Below are positions 18,499-26,580 of a stretch of 64,000 bases of DNA, in pieces; the first letter of the stretch is position 1, and each line of letters opens with the position of its first letter. The notes beneath the pieces are model-generated. The model searched no databases. It saw only the letters and a list, made by a program, of their open reading frames with translations, and had not been told where the DNA came from. The stretch covers positions 62,001-126,000 of the forward strand of contig JBKBNU010000001.1 in assembly GCA_046294845.1 (NCBI GenBank), given 5' to 3'. This stretch comes from Micavibrio_C sp046294845 (GTDB taxonomy: Bacteria > Pseudomonadota > Alphaproteobacteria > Micavibrionales > Micavibrionaceae). The position numbers and the translations under genes were made by a program.

Positions 18499-19413
18499 AT
18501 GACCGACTTTACGCCTGTTTATGATGTAGAAAACCCGCCGCTGTCACACGCCCGCGAGAGCCGTGTCAGCGATTTTTGGGCACTTCTGAAGCCCCGCGTG
18601 ATGAGTCTGGTGGTTTTCAGCGGTTTTGCAGGGATGTGGGTTGCCCCCGGCTTTGACAAAATGCATCCCCTCCTGATTATTGTTTCCATAATAACTCTGG
18701 CTTTGGGAGCTGGGGCCGCTGGCGCCATCAACATGTGGTACGACCGCGATATCGATCAGGTCATGAAGCGCACACAAAGCCGCCCTGTGCCTGCCGGACG
18801 GGTAGAGCCAAGCGAGGCCCTGTCTTTTGCCCTGTTTATGACGGTGGCCGCCGTCTTGACCATGGGCGTGGCCTTGAACTGGGTGGCCGCCGGTATTCTT
18901 GCCTTTGCGACCTTTTTCTATGCCGTTATTTACACAATGTGGCTAAAGCGCCATACGCCGCAAAATATCGTGATTGGCGGTGCTGCCGGCGCTTTTCCCC
19001 CTATGATCGGATGGGCCTGCGTCACGGGTGATGTGACCCTGATGCCGATCCTGCTTTTTACCATCATCTTCTTGTGGACCCCGCCCCACTTCTGGGCCCT
19101 GTCCTTATTTGCCTGCGAAGATTACAAAAAAGCCGGTATCCCGATGTTGCCCGCTGTGGCAGGACCTGATTCCACCAAGAAGCAAATGCTGGTTTATACC
19201 CTGCTGCTCTTGCCTGTGACCCTAACCCCCTTTATGCTGGGCTACAGCGGATGGCTCTATGGCATCAGCGCGTTGCTGCTCAGCGGGTTCTTTGTCTTCA
19301 CGGCGCTTAAAGTCATGAAAGACCCGACCCTGAAAAGCGCCCGCCTGATGTTCGGCTATTCCGTATTTTACCTGTTTGCCCTTTTTCTGGCCCTGATGAT
19401 CGATGCCGCTTAG
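18499..19413 (+). CDS. ctaB: protohaem IX farnesyltransferase (haem O synthase)
   Basis: Adds the farnesyl chain to haem B to make haem O, precursor of haem A for the oxidase; integral inner-membrane UbiA-superfamily enzyme. The 304-residue protein has the first Asp motif NMWYDRDIDQVMKRTQSRP and the CyoE/CtaB signature WTPPHFWALSLFACEDYKKA. About eight to nine helices are seen. Its last codons overlap the start of the small coxF gene, so it is translationally coupled to the assembly genes downstream. Confidence 0.96.
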   Translation: MTDFTPVYDVENPPLSHARESRVSDFWALLKPRVMSLVVFSGFAGMWVAPGFDKMHPLLIIVSIITLALGAGAAGAINMWYDRDIDQVMKRTQSRPVPAGRVEPSEALSFALFMTVAAVLTMGVALNWVAAGILAFATFFYAVIYTMWLKRHTPQNIVIGGAAGAFPPMIGWACVTGDVTLMPILLFTIIFLWTPPHFWALSLFACEDYKKAGIPMLPAVAGPDSTKKQMLVYTLLLLPVTLTPFMLGYSGWLYGISALLLSGFFVFTALKVMKDPTLKSARLMFGYSVFYLFALFLALMIDAA

Positions 19414-19522
19414 TGAAATCCATAAGAAAAAACGTTCCAAGAACCTGATGATTTTAGGTCTGGTTTTAGGCTGGTCCCTTATGATTGCCGGTATTGCTGT
19501 CGTCAAAATGAGCGGAGGCTAA
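19403..19522 (+). CDS. coxF: CoxF-like small oxidase-locus protein, 39 aa
   Basis: Very short frame overlapping the last 11 bases of ctaB. It begins MPLSEIHKKKRSKNLMILG, has one membrane helix (LMILGLVLGWSLMIAGIAVV) and ends KMSGG. A basic n-region, single helix and a terminal VK/RM element match the tiny CoxF proteins found between ctaB and ctaG in alphaproteobacterial oxidase operons. Too short for common gene-calling cut-offs. Role in the family is not well established; presumably an assembly or accessory membrane peptide. Confidence 0.8.
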   Translation: MPLSEIHKKKRSKNLMILGLVLGWSLMIAGIAVVKMSGG

Positions 19523-19526
19523 AAGA

Positions 19527-19985
19527 ATGTCACAGATGATCCCTCGTCTTGTACTGACTTGTCTGTTGGGTGCCGCCACTTGCGGCAGCTTGTCCACCTC
19601 CGTGCTGGCTATCGAGCCCATCCCCCCTTGCAAGGCCAGCGGCGTAACCATGTTTATGCCGGAACGTCAGGATTACGCTGAAAGAACCCGCGCTTATACG
19701 GCAAAACTGCAAAAAGAAGCCGAAGAATATCAAGAGCGCACGATTGCTTATGCTAACCGGCTTCATGAAGAAGGTGTTGCCTATCAGGATGAAGCCGATA
19801 AAACGGCGGCAAAATATCTGGCTGCCGGTCAGGCCTATCAGCAAGAGTCTATGCAAACCGCTGCCAACTACAAATCGCAAGGGGCGATACATCAAGGCAA
19901 GATGGATGAAGCCAAGGCACGCTATCTGGCTGAAGGCTGTGACCTTTCCAACTGGCATGAGCCGGAAGCAAGCCTTGCCGAATAA
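19527..19985 (+). CDS. secreted protein with five 18-residue helical repeats
   Basis: Unrecognised 152-residue protein. Residues 1-28 look like a cleavable signal peptide (cut after SVLA). From Tyr50 to Asp139 the sequence is five tandem 18-residue units with no gaps: 50-67, 68-85, 86-103, 104-121 and 122-139. Each begins Tyr/His-Gln/Ala, with Ala at the end of most and a second aromatic near position 8 or 12. Eighteen residues is exactly five alpha-helical turns, so a long amphipathic helix or helical stack is expected. Cys35 and Cys138 bracket the repeats and could form a disulfide. It lies 4 bp after coxF and 13 bp before ctaG, clearly in the operon. Role unknown; periplasmic assembly factor is only an inference. 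Confidence 0.85.
   Translation: MSQMIPRLVLTCLLGAATCGSLSTSVLAIEPIPPCKASGVTMFMPERQDYAERTRAYTAKLQKEAEEYQERTIAYANRLHEEGVAYQDEADKTAAKYLAAGQAYQQESMQTAANYKSQGAIHQGKMDEAKARYLAEGCDLSNWHEPEASLAE
19674..19943 (+). repeat. five tandem 54-bp protein-coding repeats
   Basis: Encodes residues 50-139 of the secreted protein at 19527. The period is 54 bp (18 codons). DNA identity between units is low while the amino-acid register is exact, so the repeat is old and kept by selection on protein shape, not a recent slippage product. Confidence 0.75.
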
Positions 19986-19998
19986 CAGGCTATAAGAC

Positions 19999-20616
19999 AT
20001 GAGTTCACCACCCGATCTACAACAACGCAACCGTCGTGCCGGACTGCTTGTCCTTGGGATAGTGGTAGGTATGGTCGGTCTCTCATTTGCCGCCGTCCCC
20101 TTGTACGATCTGTTCTGCCGCGTAACGGGTTTCGGTGGCACAACCATGACCGCCACACAGGCGCCCGATCAAATCATTGATCGCGAACTGACGATTCGCT
20201 TTAATACCGATACAGGCCATGACCTGCCATGGGATTTCAAAGCTGATAAAAGTTATGTAAAAACAATGGTGGGTCAGCAGACCCTGATTACTTTTCATGC
20301 CCGTAACTGGACAGGCCGCACAACAGGGGGCACAGCCCTTTATAACGTGACACCCGCCAAGGCTGGCAAATATTTCCGTAAGATTGAGTGTTTTTGCTTT
20401 GGCGAGCAAATCCTGAATGCAGGCCAATCGGTCGATATGCCGGTTATGTTTTTTATTGATCCTGCCTTTGCCAATGACAAGGATATGGAAGATGTGACCA
20501 CCATCACCCTGTCCTATACTTTTTACCCTTTGGACAGCGCCGCGCTTGAACAGGCATTAGAAGCCTTTTACAATCAGTCCGGTTCTGCTAAAGAAGAGGC
20601 GGCAGACTCTAACTAA
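19999..20616 (+). CDS. ctaG: cytochrome c oxidase assembly protein CtaG/Cox11
   Basis: Copper chaperone that delivers copper to the CuB site of subunit I. The 205-residue protein has a short cytosolic start, one membrane helix (about 14-38, AGLLVLGIVVGMVGLSFAAV) followed by PLYDLFCRVTGFGG, and a periplasmic Ig-like domain. The copper motif CFCF is at residues 131-134 (KIECFCFGEQ). VDMPVMFFIDP and the TLSYTFY end are family signatures. It lies between the helical-repeat protein and coxC, in the usual alphaproteobacterial position. Confidence 0.96.
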   Translation: MSSPPDLQQRNRRAGLLVLGIVVGMVGLSFAAVPLYDLFCRVTGFGGTTMTATQAPDQIIDRELTIRFNTDTGHDLPWDFKADKSYVKTMVGQQTLITFHARNWTGRTTGGTALYNVTPAKAGKYFRKIECFCFGEQILNAGQSVDMPVMFFIDPAFANDKDMEDVTTITLSYTFYPLDSAALEQALEAFYNQSGSAKEEAADSN

Positions 20617-20641
20617 TCCCTTGTTTTGCGTAAGGAATATC

Positions 20642-21526
20642 ATGTCCGAAAAAATCGAATTCACAACAACAGGCAAACCGCACCCTTATCACATGGTTCG
20701 CCCCAGTATCTGGCCGCTTTGTGGTGCGGCTGCTGGTGGCCTTCTGGCCGCAGGCATGGTCATGTTCATGCACGAGGTTTCGATCATGGGCATCAATGTG
20801 GGATTGAAAGGCGTATTCCTGGGCCTTCTCTCCGTTCTGGCTGTGATGTTCTTCTGGTGGAAAGATATCGTTCATGAGTCTGTTGTTGAACGCGCCCATA
20901 CAAAGATTGCCGAGATCGGCCTTCGCTACGGCATGTCGTTGTTCATCGCTTCCGAAGTCATGTTCTTCGTTGCTTTCTTCTGGGCCTTCTTCGATGCCAG
21001 CTTCTACGCCGGCCAAGAGAGCCTGTTCCTGCGCCTTGAATACACACAAGGCGTATGGCCCCCTCCACAGTTTCATATCATTGATCCGTTTGATCTGCCG
21101 TTCATGATGACCATGATCCTGCTGCTGTCAGGCTGCACAGTGACATGGGCGCACCATGCCATCCTCGAGGGTGATCAGAAGAACGCTATCAAGGCTCTCG
21201 GCATCACTGTGGGGCTGGGCGTTGTCTTCCTGTGCTTCCAGGTTTACGAATATGCCCATGCCCACCTGCATTTCACAGATGGCATCTATCCATCAACATT
21301 CTTCATGGCGACGGGTTTCCACGGTTTCCACGTTTTTGTGGGAACGGTCTTCCTGTTTGTATGCTGGATGCGTGCCCGTAAAGGCCACTTCACACAAGAA
21401 CGTCATTTCGGCTTTGAAGCTGCCGCCTGGTACTGGCACTTCGTTGACGTTGTATGGTTGTTCCTGTTTGTTGCCATCTATTGGTGGGGTAACACCATCG
21501 GTACAGGCACACCGCTGCCGCATTAA
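20642..21526 (+). CDS. coxC: cytochrome c oxidase subunit III
   Basis: Third core subunit of the aa3 oxidase; seven membrane helices, important for proton uptake stability. The 294-residue protein contains HPYHMVRPSIWP, SEVMFFVAFFWAFFDAS, TWAHHAI, GFHGFHVFVGT and the C-terminal AAWYWHFVDVVWLFLFVAIY, all hallmarks of the family. I chose the ATG at 20642, which has AAGGA upstream; a start seven codons earlier has none. It follows ctaG by 25 bp and precedes the DUF983 gene by 15 bp. Confidence 0.96.
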   Translation: MSEKIEFTTTGKPHPYHMVRPSIWPLCGAAAGGLLAAGMVMFMHEVSIMGINVGLKGVFLGLLSVLAVMFFWWKDIVHESVVERAHTKIAEIGLRYGMSLFIASEVMFFVAFFWAFFDASFYAGQESLFLRLEYTQGVWPPPQFHIIDPFDLPFMMTMILLLSGCTVTWAHHAILEGDQKNAIKALGITVGLGVVFLCFQVYEYAHAHLHFTDGIYPSTFFMATGFHGFHVFVGTVFLFVCWMRARKGHFTQERHFGFEAAAWYWHFVDVVWLFLFVAIYWWGNTIGTGTPLPH

Positions 21527-21541
21527 GGGAAAGGCAGGGTC

Positions 21542-21919
21542 ATGACAGACTCAAGCCCTGTCCCCGACGTAAACCTGATCCGGCAGGCATGGTCCTGCCG
21601 GTGTCCTCGCTGCGGTATAGGACCGCTCTACCGCGAAGGCTTCCTCAATATCAATCTGAATGAATCCTGCTCCTCTTGCGGATTAAAGCTGTCCAAATCC
21701 GATAGTGCTGATGGCCCTGCGGTCTTCCTGATTTTTATCCTTGGCTTCTTGCTGGTCCCCGCGGCCCTGTTGCTGGAATGGGCGATTAGCCCACCTTTAT
21801 GGCTGCACGTTATTGTCTGGGGGATTGTAGCCCTCGGGCTTACTCTGGGATCACTACGCCCCATCAAGGCCTATATCATCGCCCTGCAATTCAAGCACAG
21901 ACCGGAGAGCTGGGAATGA
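21542..21919 (+). CDS. DUF983 family zinc-ribbon membrane protein
   Basis: Small 125-residue protein with a cysteine-rich N-terminus (Cys19, Cys21, Cys24, Cys43, Cys46: CRCPRCG and CSSCGL), likely a zinc ribbon, followed by two membrane helices (about 57-78 and 82-104). DUF983 proteins regularly sit between coxC and surf1 in alphaproteobacteria, as here; their role is not established. The stop overlaps the SURF1 start as ATGA, indicating coupled translation. Confidence 0.9.
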   Translation: MTDSSPVPDVNLIRQAWSCRCPRCGIGPLYREGFLNINLNESCSSCGLKLSKSDSADGPAVFLIFILGFLLVPAALLLEWAISPPLWLHVIVWGIVALGLTLGSLRPIKAYIIALQFKHRPESWE

Positions 21920-22662
21920 AGAGGGCGCTTTTTATAGGCGGCCTTCTGATGGTCTTTTGCACACTCGTGGTGCTCTGCGGACTAGGACACTGGCAGATGC
22001 AAAGGCTGGCATGGAAAACAGACCTGATTGCCAAGTTCGAAAAAGAATACGCGAGAGATCCTCTGGCCAATCCGCTGGATGAACTTGCACTTAATGAAAT
22101 CGCCCGGCAATCGCCCGCCCTTATGTATGGCAGCTTGCGGGGCCGTTTTCACCATGACCTTGAAATCCTGATCGGTCCCCGTACCCATGACGACCAACCG
22201 GGTTATCATGTCATTACGCCGTTTAGTATTGTCGGCGGTAATGGCCGTGTACTGGTCAATCGCGGATGGGTCCCGCTTGAGAAAGCTAACCCCCTCTCCC
22301 GCATCGAAGGCCAGACAGAAGGCGTTCTCACACTGACAGGGATTGCGCGTCTGCCCGACAAAGCCAATCACTTTACCCCGGAAAATAATCCGCAAGACCA
22401 TGTCTGGTACAGTGTTGACTCGCAAGCGATTGCGATGGCGGTCAATATGCCAAGCTTTCCAGCTGTTGTGTTTTATGCCGAGACACAGCAGCCACCCTAT
22501 AGCGGCATATGGCCCATCATGGCACCCACCCGCACCATGCCGCGCAACAATCATCTGCAATATGCAATTTTCTGGTTTGGTATGGCGGGAGTGTTGGTGA
22601 TTCTATCCTTAAGTGCCTATATCAGTGCTCGCAAGAAACCTTCTGCCAGGGAAGACAAGTAA
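21916..22662 (+). CDS. SURF1 family oxidase assembly protein
   Basis: Assists haem a insertion into subunit I. The 248-residue protein has two membrane helices at the ends (residues 4-24 and about 216-236) and a central periplasmic domain with LGHWQMQRLAWK, VLVNRGWVP and NNHLQYAIFWFGMAG, which are SURF1 signatures. The start is the ATG overlapping the DUF983 stop; longer frames upstream are inside the DUF983 gene. It is the last clear oxidase-assembly gene in the locus. Confidence 0.93.
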   Translation: MKRALFIGGLLMVFCTLVVLCGLGHWQMQRLAWKTDLIAKFEKEYARDPLANPLDELALNEIARQSPALMYGSLRGRFHHDLEILIGPRTHDDQPGYHVITPFSIVGGNGRVLVNRGWVPLEKANPLSRIEGQTEGVLTLTGIARLPDKANHFTPENNPQDHVWYSVDSQAIAMAVNMPSFPAVVFYAETQQPPYSGIWPIMAPTRTMPRNNHLQYAIFWFGMAGVLVILSLSAYISARKKPSAREDK

Positions 22663-22664
22663 TC

Positions 22665-23597
22665 ATGGCCATTCTTTTTCGTCCCGTGTTTGACTATGAC
22701 ACTCGCGACTGGATTCCCGCCCTGCAGAAAGAGTTTTCCGGTTATGATTTGCGTATTGCGCCCGATATCGGCGACCCTGCCGATATTCATTATCTGGTTG
22801 GCTGGAAACTATTCGAGGGTGACCGCAAGGCATGGCCCAATCTGAAAGCTGTTCTGCCCTTAAGCACGGGCGTTGACCGCTTTATCGGCCATCCGGATTT
22901 CCCCGAAGGTGCACAACTGGTACGCATGATTGAGCCCGGCCTTAATCATGGTATGGCCGAATATGTCGCAAGCTTCGTCCTGAGATTCCACCGTGAGCAT
23001 GATCGCTGGCATCAGGCTCAAAAGACACAAAACTGGATTCATGATATCCCTAAGACAGCACACGAGAGATCGGTAGGTTTTCTCGGTCTCGGCAACCTTG
23101 CCCATAGCTGCATTGAGATGATCAGGCCTTTTGGCTTTTGTATCAGGGGGTGGAGCCGCCGTCCCCAAACGCATAAAGGGATTGAAACCTTCCATGGGCA
23201 GGAACAATTGAAAGAGTTTCTGGCAGGAACGGATATACTGGTCTGCTTGTTACCACTCACGCCACAAACAACCGATATCCTGAACAAGGAGACTTTGTCT
23301 GTCCTTCCTGTTGGCGCCTGTCTGATTAATTCGGCACGCGGCAAGGAACTGGTTGATGATGATTTGATCAGTCTGCTTGATAGCGGCCATCTATCCTATG
23401 CCGCCCTTGATGTTTACAGGCAAGAACCTTTACCCGTCACCCATCCGTTCTGGAACCATCCACGTATCCTGATGACGCCACATATTGCTGCAGTCACAAT
23501 CCCCACGACGGGGGTGCAAGCGCTGCGACAAGCCATCGATATGATAGAGCGCGGCGAACAGCCTGCGGGCCTGATCGATTTCAATAAAGGTTATTAA
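22665..23597 (+). CDS. D-2-hydroxyacid dehydrogenase, GhrA type
   Basis: NAD(P)-dependent dehydrogenase of the glyoxylate/hydroxypyruvate reductase A group. The 310-residue protein starts MAILFRPVFDYDTRDWIPAL; it has SVGFLGLGNLAHSCIE (Rossmann loop), NSARGKELVDDDL with the catalytic Arg, the DVYRQEPLP Glu region and MTPHIAAVT with the catalytic His. Length matches E. coli GhrA. The gene starts 2 bp after the SURF1 stop and is probably carried on the oxidase assembly transcript, though its function is unrelated. Exact substrate not determinable. Confidence 0.9.
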   Translation: MAILFRPVFDYDTRDWIPALQKEFSGYDLRIAPDIGDPADIHYLVGWKLFEGDRKAWPNLKAVLPLSTGVDRFIGHPDFPEGAQLVRMIEPGLNHGMAEYVASFVLRFHREHDRWHQAQKTQNWIHDIPKTAHERSVGFLGLGNLAHSCIEMIRPFGFCIRGWSRRPQTHKGIETFHGQEQLKEFLAGTDILVCLLPLTPQTTDILNKETLSVLPVGACLINSARGKELVDDDLISLLDSGHLSYAALDVYRQEPLPVTHPFWNHPRILMTPHIAAVTIPTTGVQALRQAIDMIERGEQPAGLIDFNKGY

Positions 23598-23608
23598 AAG
23601 AAAAAAGC

Positions 23609-25195
23609 TCAGTTAACGGCCGGAATACGGTCAGCGCTCGCCATTTCCATGGTGCGCGTCAGGTTTTTATATTGGCTTTCGATACGGCGGACCTGCTCTT
23701 TGAACGCGGCCAGTTCGGCACCTTTCAAAGGCTCACCGTTTTGAGCCTTAATATTACGCGGGTTCACTTGTACACCATCAACCATGACTTCGAAGTGCAG
23801 GTGAGGTCCGGTTGAACGGCCTGTAGTTCCCACATAACCAATGATCTGGCCTTGCTTGACACGCACACCGGGCGTAATCCCTTTGCCGTAACGGCTCATA
23901 TGGGCGTAAGCAGTCTTCATGCCGCCTGTATGACGGATTTTGACATAGTTACCATAGGAACTAAAACGGCTGGCCTTTTCAATCACACCATCACCGGCAG
24001 CAAAAATCGGTGTACCCGTGGGCGCAGCGAAATCGACACCTTTGTGCATCTTGCTATAACCCAGCACCGGATGTTTACGCATACCAAAACCGGAAGAAAT
24101 GCGGGCACCATCAATCGGCGTCATCATAATCGCCTTACGCAGGCTTTTGCCGTCTTCAGTATAATAATCACTTGTGCCGTCTTTTGATTCATAACGGTAG
24201 GCTGTTTTGATGATACCGCCCACATTGATGCGCGCCATCAGAACATCGCCCGATTTTACGACATGGCCGTCTTCAGTTTCATAACGTTCATAGAGGGCTT
24301 CAATACTGTCGCCGCGGCGAATATCGCGCTGGAAGTCAACATCATAGGAATAGATGCGAATGGCATCCGCGACAACAGAGCGCGGGAAATCGGCCTTCAA
24401 TGCCGAACCATACAAGGAAGTCTCGATTTCCGCACGGCGGGCAACCACAGCCTTCTTCACTTCTTTCTCCTGCATGGCAGAAGAAAAGCTTTCGGCTCCG
24501 GTTTTCTCGAGGCTTACCGATTTCACCGGATCAATATCCATACGCAAGGAAGCAAACTGGTAGCCGCCTTGTTCCTGATCGCGGTCATAACGGACCATCA
24601 GTTTCTGGCCGGGCTTCAAATGGCGCGGATCATAAAACTCGCGCATGGCTTGCACGGCGTTGTAGGCTTCGGCGCCGGACAAGCCGGCTTTCTTTTGCAA
24701 GATGCCACCCAGCGTATCACCCTTGCCGATTTCAATAACATCTTCACGGGTTGCAGGAAGCTCTTCGGTCTGGGCTTGGGCCAATGACTGATATTCCTGG
24801 GATGCGTGCTCGACCGTATCTGTCTGGTCGGCACGTTTATAGCGTTGCAGTCTTTTCTGGGCAGCAGCCAGACGCTCAACCGCGACGGGATCGTGGGCAC
24901 CATCCTCAATAATCAGAGCCGAGGCGGCTGAAGCCGGACCCGCAGCCGGAGCCAGAGCCGCCATTTGCATGGCCTGCTGTGATGAGGAGGGAATAGAGGA
25001 AGAGAGAACCGACGCAGCCACGCCGCCCAGACTTGCCATCATAATACAGGCGGATACACCGCCAGCCAACACATAGCGGGCGCGCAAACGCCCTTCCCTT
25101 GTCAGCACGTCACGTTGGCGAACACGGAGGCCCATACGATGCATTAAAGCATGGCCTTCGTTGAAAATTTTTTCTGAAACTTTATGATGAAACAT
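23609..25195 (-). CDS. M23 (LytM) murein endopeptidase with LysM-like domain
   Basis: Probable cell-wall DD-endopeptidase of the MepM type. The 528 residues show a cytosolic start, one membrane anchor (about 42-66), a low-complexity Ala/Ser linker, a LysM/OapA-like domain (about 152-204, IEIGKGDTLGGILQKKAGL) and a C-terminal M23 domain. Zinc residues are His384 and Asp388 (HKGVDFAAPTGTP) and His467, with catalytic His465, in GPHLHFEVMVDG. It is convergent with the dehydrogenase gene (11 bp). A perfect 7-bp inverted repeat lies about 125 bp upstream of its start. Confidence 0.93.
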   Translation of the reverse strand: MFHHKVSEKIFNEGHALMHRMGLRVRQRDVLTREGRLRARYVLAGGVSACIMMASLGGVAASVLSSSIPSSSQQAMQMAALAPAAGPASAASALIIEDGAHDPVAVERLAAAQKRLQRYKRADQTDTVEHASQEYQSLAQAQTEELPATREDVIEIGKGDTLGGILQKKAGLSGAEAYNAVQAMREFYDPRHLKPGQKLMVRYDRDQEQGGYQFASLRMDIDPVKSVSLEKTGAESFSSAMQEKEVKKAVVARRAEIETSLYGSALKADFPRSVVADAIRIYSYDVDFQRDIRRGDSIEALYERYETEDGHVVKSGDVLMARINVGGIIKTAYRYESKDGTSDYYTEDGKSLRKAIMMTPIDGARISSGFGMRKHPVLGYSKMHKGVDFAAPTGTPIFAAGDGVIEKASRFSSYGNYVKIRHTGGMKTAYAHMSRYGKGITPGVRVKQGQIIGYVGTTGRSTGPHLHFEVMVDGVQVNPRNIKAQNGEPLKGAELAAFKEQVRRIESQYKNLTRTMEMASADRIPAVN

Positions 25196-25317
25196 TCATC
25201 AGTTACTTCGTTGTTACTCCAGCACCCCGTAATCATACAATTTTTTGGGATAAATGCCGTCTCAAAAAACGGCCCTGCTATTGTACGCGGGATGGACATG
25301 GGTAGCACATGCTCTTT

Positions 25318-25335
25318 AGTCTAGCAACCTAGACT
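25318..25335. repeat. 7-bp inverted repeat AGTCTAG-N4-CTAGACT
   Basis: A perfect dyad in the 187 bp gap between the M23 gene start and the preceding minus-strand gene. No T run follows on either strand, so an operator for the M23 gene or a short hairpin are both possible. The rest of 25196-25382 shows nothing else I can assign. Confidence 0.4.
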
Positions 25336-25382
25336 TTCCATAAACCAAAATAAATCCGGAGGATATTTATGGTTATGAAAAA

Positions 25383-25862
25383 TTAGCTAAAGAGTGTGTT
25401 AAGAGAATCCAGAGTTTGGTTCAGATATTCCCGTGGCTCTTCCAGACGGCGGTTAATGTCATAAACCAAAAACATCCCGATCAAAACGAAAACCAGAGCA
25501 TCCGCCGCATCGCCATCGATGCTGGTGTCCACAAAACCGGGCAACAATCCCACACACAACAAGACAAAAAATAACGCCCCATAAAGCATGGTCAGGGACA
25601 TCGCCGTTCTGACATAACCGTCTATCAGGATACGCGCCGTACCCTGATCCATTGCAATCGTCACATCCAGATCCAGACGCGCCGAGCGCGTCATACTGAC
25701 GGGTGCACCTGTCGTGCCCGATACATGGAAATGCTCTGCCCCGCCTTTAATATTCTCGATTTCGACTGCACGTTCCAGACGCTCAAGAAAGGCTTTCTTC
25801 AAATCATCGGATGAAACCTCTTTGGATAGAACAATTTTGCGCGAAACTTCGATATGCTTCAT
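25383..25862 (-). CDS. uncharacterised two-helix membrane protein, 159 aa
   Basis: Unrecognised protein. The first 90 residues are soluble and basic (MKHIEVSRKIVLSKEVSSDD), with a beta-rich stretch RLDLDVTIAMDQGTARILID. Two membrane helices follow (about 93-113 and 123-142), and a short tail. The ATG at 25862 has GGGAGAA upstream; an in-frame start twelve codons earlier reaches into the ribosome-binding region and is less likely. It lies 32 bp downstream of the IalB-like gene on the same strand and is probably co-transcribed. Confidence 0.75.
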   Translation of the reverse strand: MKHIEVSRKIVLSKEVSSDDLKKAFLERLERAVEIENIKGGAEHFHVSGTTGAPVSMTRSARLDLDVTIAMDQGTARILIDGYVRTAMSLTMLYGALFFVLLCVGLLPGFVDTSIDGDAADALVFVLIGMFLVYDINRRLEEPREYLNQTLDSLNTLFS

Positions 25863-25894
25863 TCTATGTTCTCCCGAACGTTCAGTTATTAATA

Positions 25895-26413
25895 TCACAA
25901 ACCACAGGCGCTATTGATCGCGTCATGGGCACCACCCGAGCCCTTCAAACTGAAAGTATCGGTGGTCAATGTGCCGCGTGACGATGTGCCTGTTACAACC
26001 ATGCTTGAACCCTTACGAATAGCTTCGGCAATGGCATTGTCAAAGGTCGCATCTTGCGCCCATGCCGTATCCTCATGTGTAAACAGCGGGAAGGTTTTGT
26101 CACCAATCTGGAGCTTCACACCGCTTCCTGATTTGTAGGTATAACCTGCGATGTAGCTGAAGACGTTTTTGCTACCCTCGCCCGGACGATGGGTAATCAG
26201 AGCATAGATTTTGCCGCGCGATTTATAGGCACCACTATCTTTATCGGGGCTGGCCAGCATGTAGCAAACAGGACCGCCCGTATCATCCATCTTCCATGCC
26301 TGCCATTTGCCGAAATTGCCCAGCAATTCAGGTTCGGCTGCATGCGCACCCCCTGAAATCAGAACAGAAAGGGAGAGCAGAAGAGTCAGCAAAGAAAGGC
26401 GTACGATTGTCAT
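25895..26413 (-). CDS. invasion-associated locus B (IalB) family periplasmic protein
   Basis: The 172-residue protein has a signal peptide (cut after GGAHA, about residue 25) and an IalB-type domain: WQAWKMDDTGGPVCYML, RGKIYALITHRPGE, VFSYIAGYTYKSGS, FPLFTHEDTAWAQD and GTSSRGTLTTDTFSLKG. IalB proteins are widespread in alphaproteobacteria, pathogenic or not, and the name reflects Bartonella; no invasion role should be inferred. Two cysteines (in PVCYM and the terminal SACGL) could form a disulfide, as is usual in the family. Confidence 0.88.
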   Translation of the reverse strand: MTIVRLSLLTLLLSLSVLISGGAHAAEPELLGNFGKWQAWKMDDTGGPVCYMLASPDKDSGAYKSRGKIYALITHRPGEGSKNVFSYIAGYTYKSGSGVKLQIGDKTFPLFTHEDTAWAQDATFDNAIAEAIRKGSSMVVTGTSSRGTLTTDTFSLKGSGGAHDAINSACGL

Positions 26414-26473
26414 GGGAATGTCCCTGTGATTGAAGGGGTTCCGTGAAAGGAACGGCGGAAGATAGAAGAACTA

Positions 26474-26494
26474 CAAAAAACGGGCATCCCGTTT
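26474..26494 (-). terminator. rho-independent terminator, minus strand
   Basis: On the minus strand AAACGGG-ATG-CCCGTTT (26494-26478) is followed by more T residues (TTTTTTG reading through 26475). It lies about 90 bases beyond the stop of the SPOUT methyltransferase gene and so probably ends that transcript before the IalB-like gene. The rest of 26414-26580 has no gene. Confidence 0.65.
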
Positions 26495-26580
26495 GGGAAA
26501 CGAAACGATCCGCAGGAGATTATCCCCTGTATAAGGCCGCATTTCAAGAGCGGCTTAGGTTTAAAATATATTATGTATTT

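Noticed and set aside
25369..25386. Five-codon frame after a strong GGAGG (ATG GTT ATG AAA AAT TAG)
   Set aside because: Too short to encode a protein and overlaps the 3' end of the convergent gene; could be chance.
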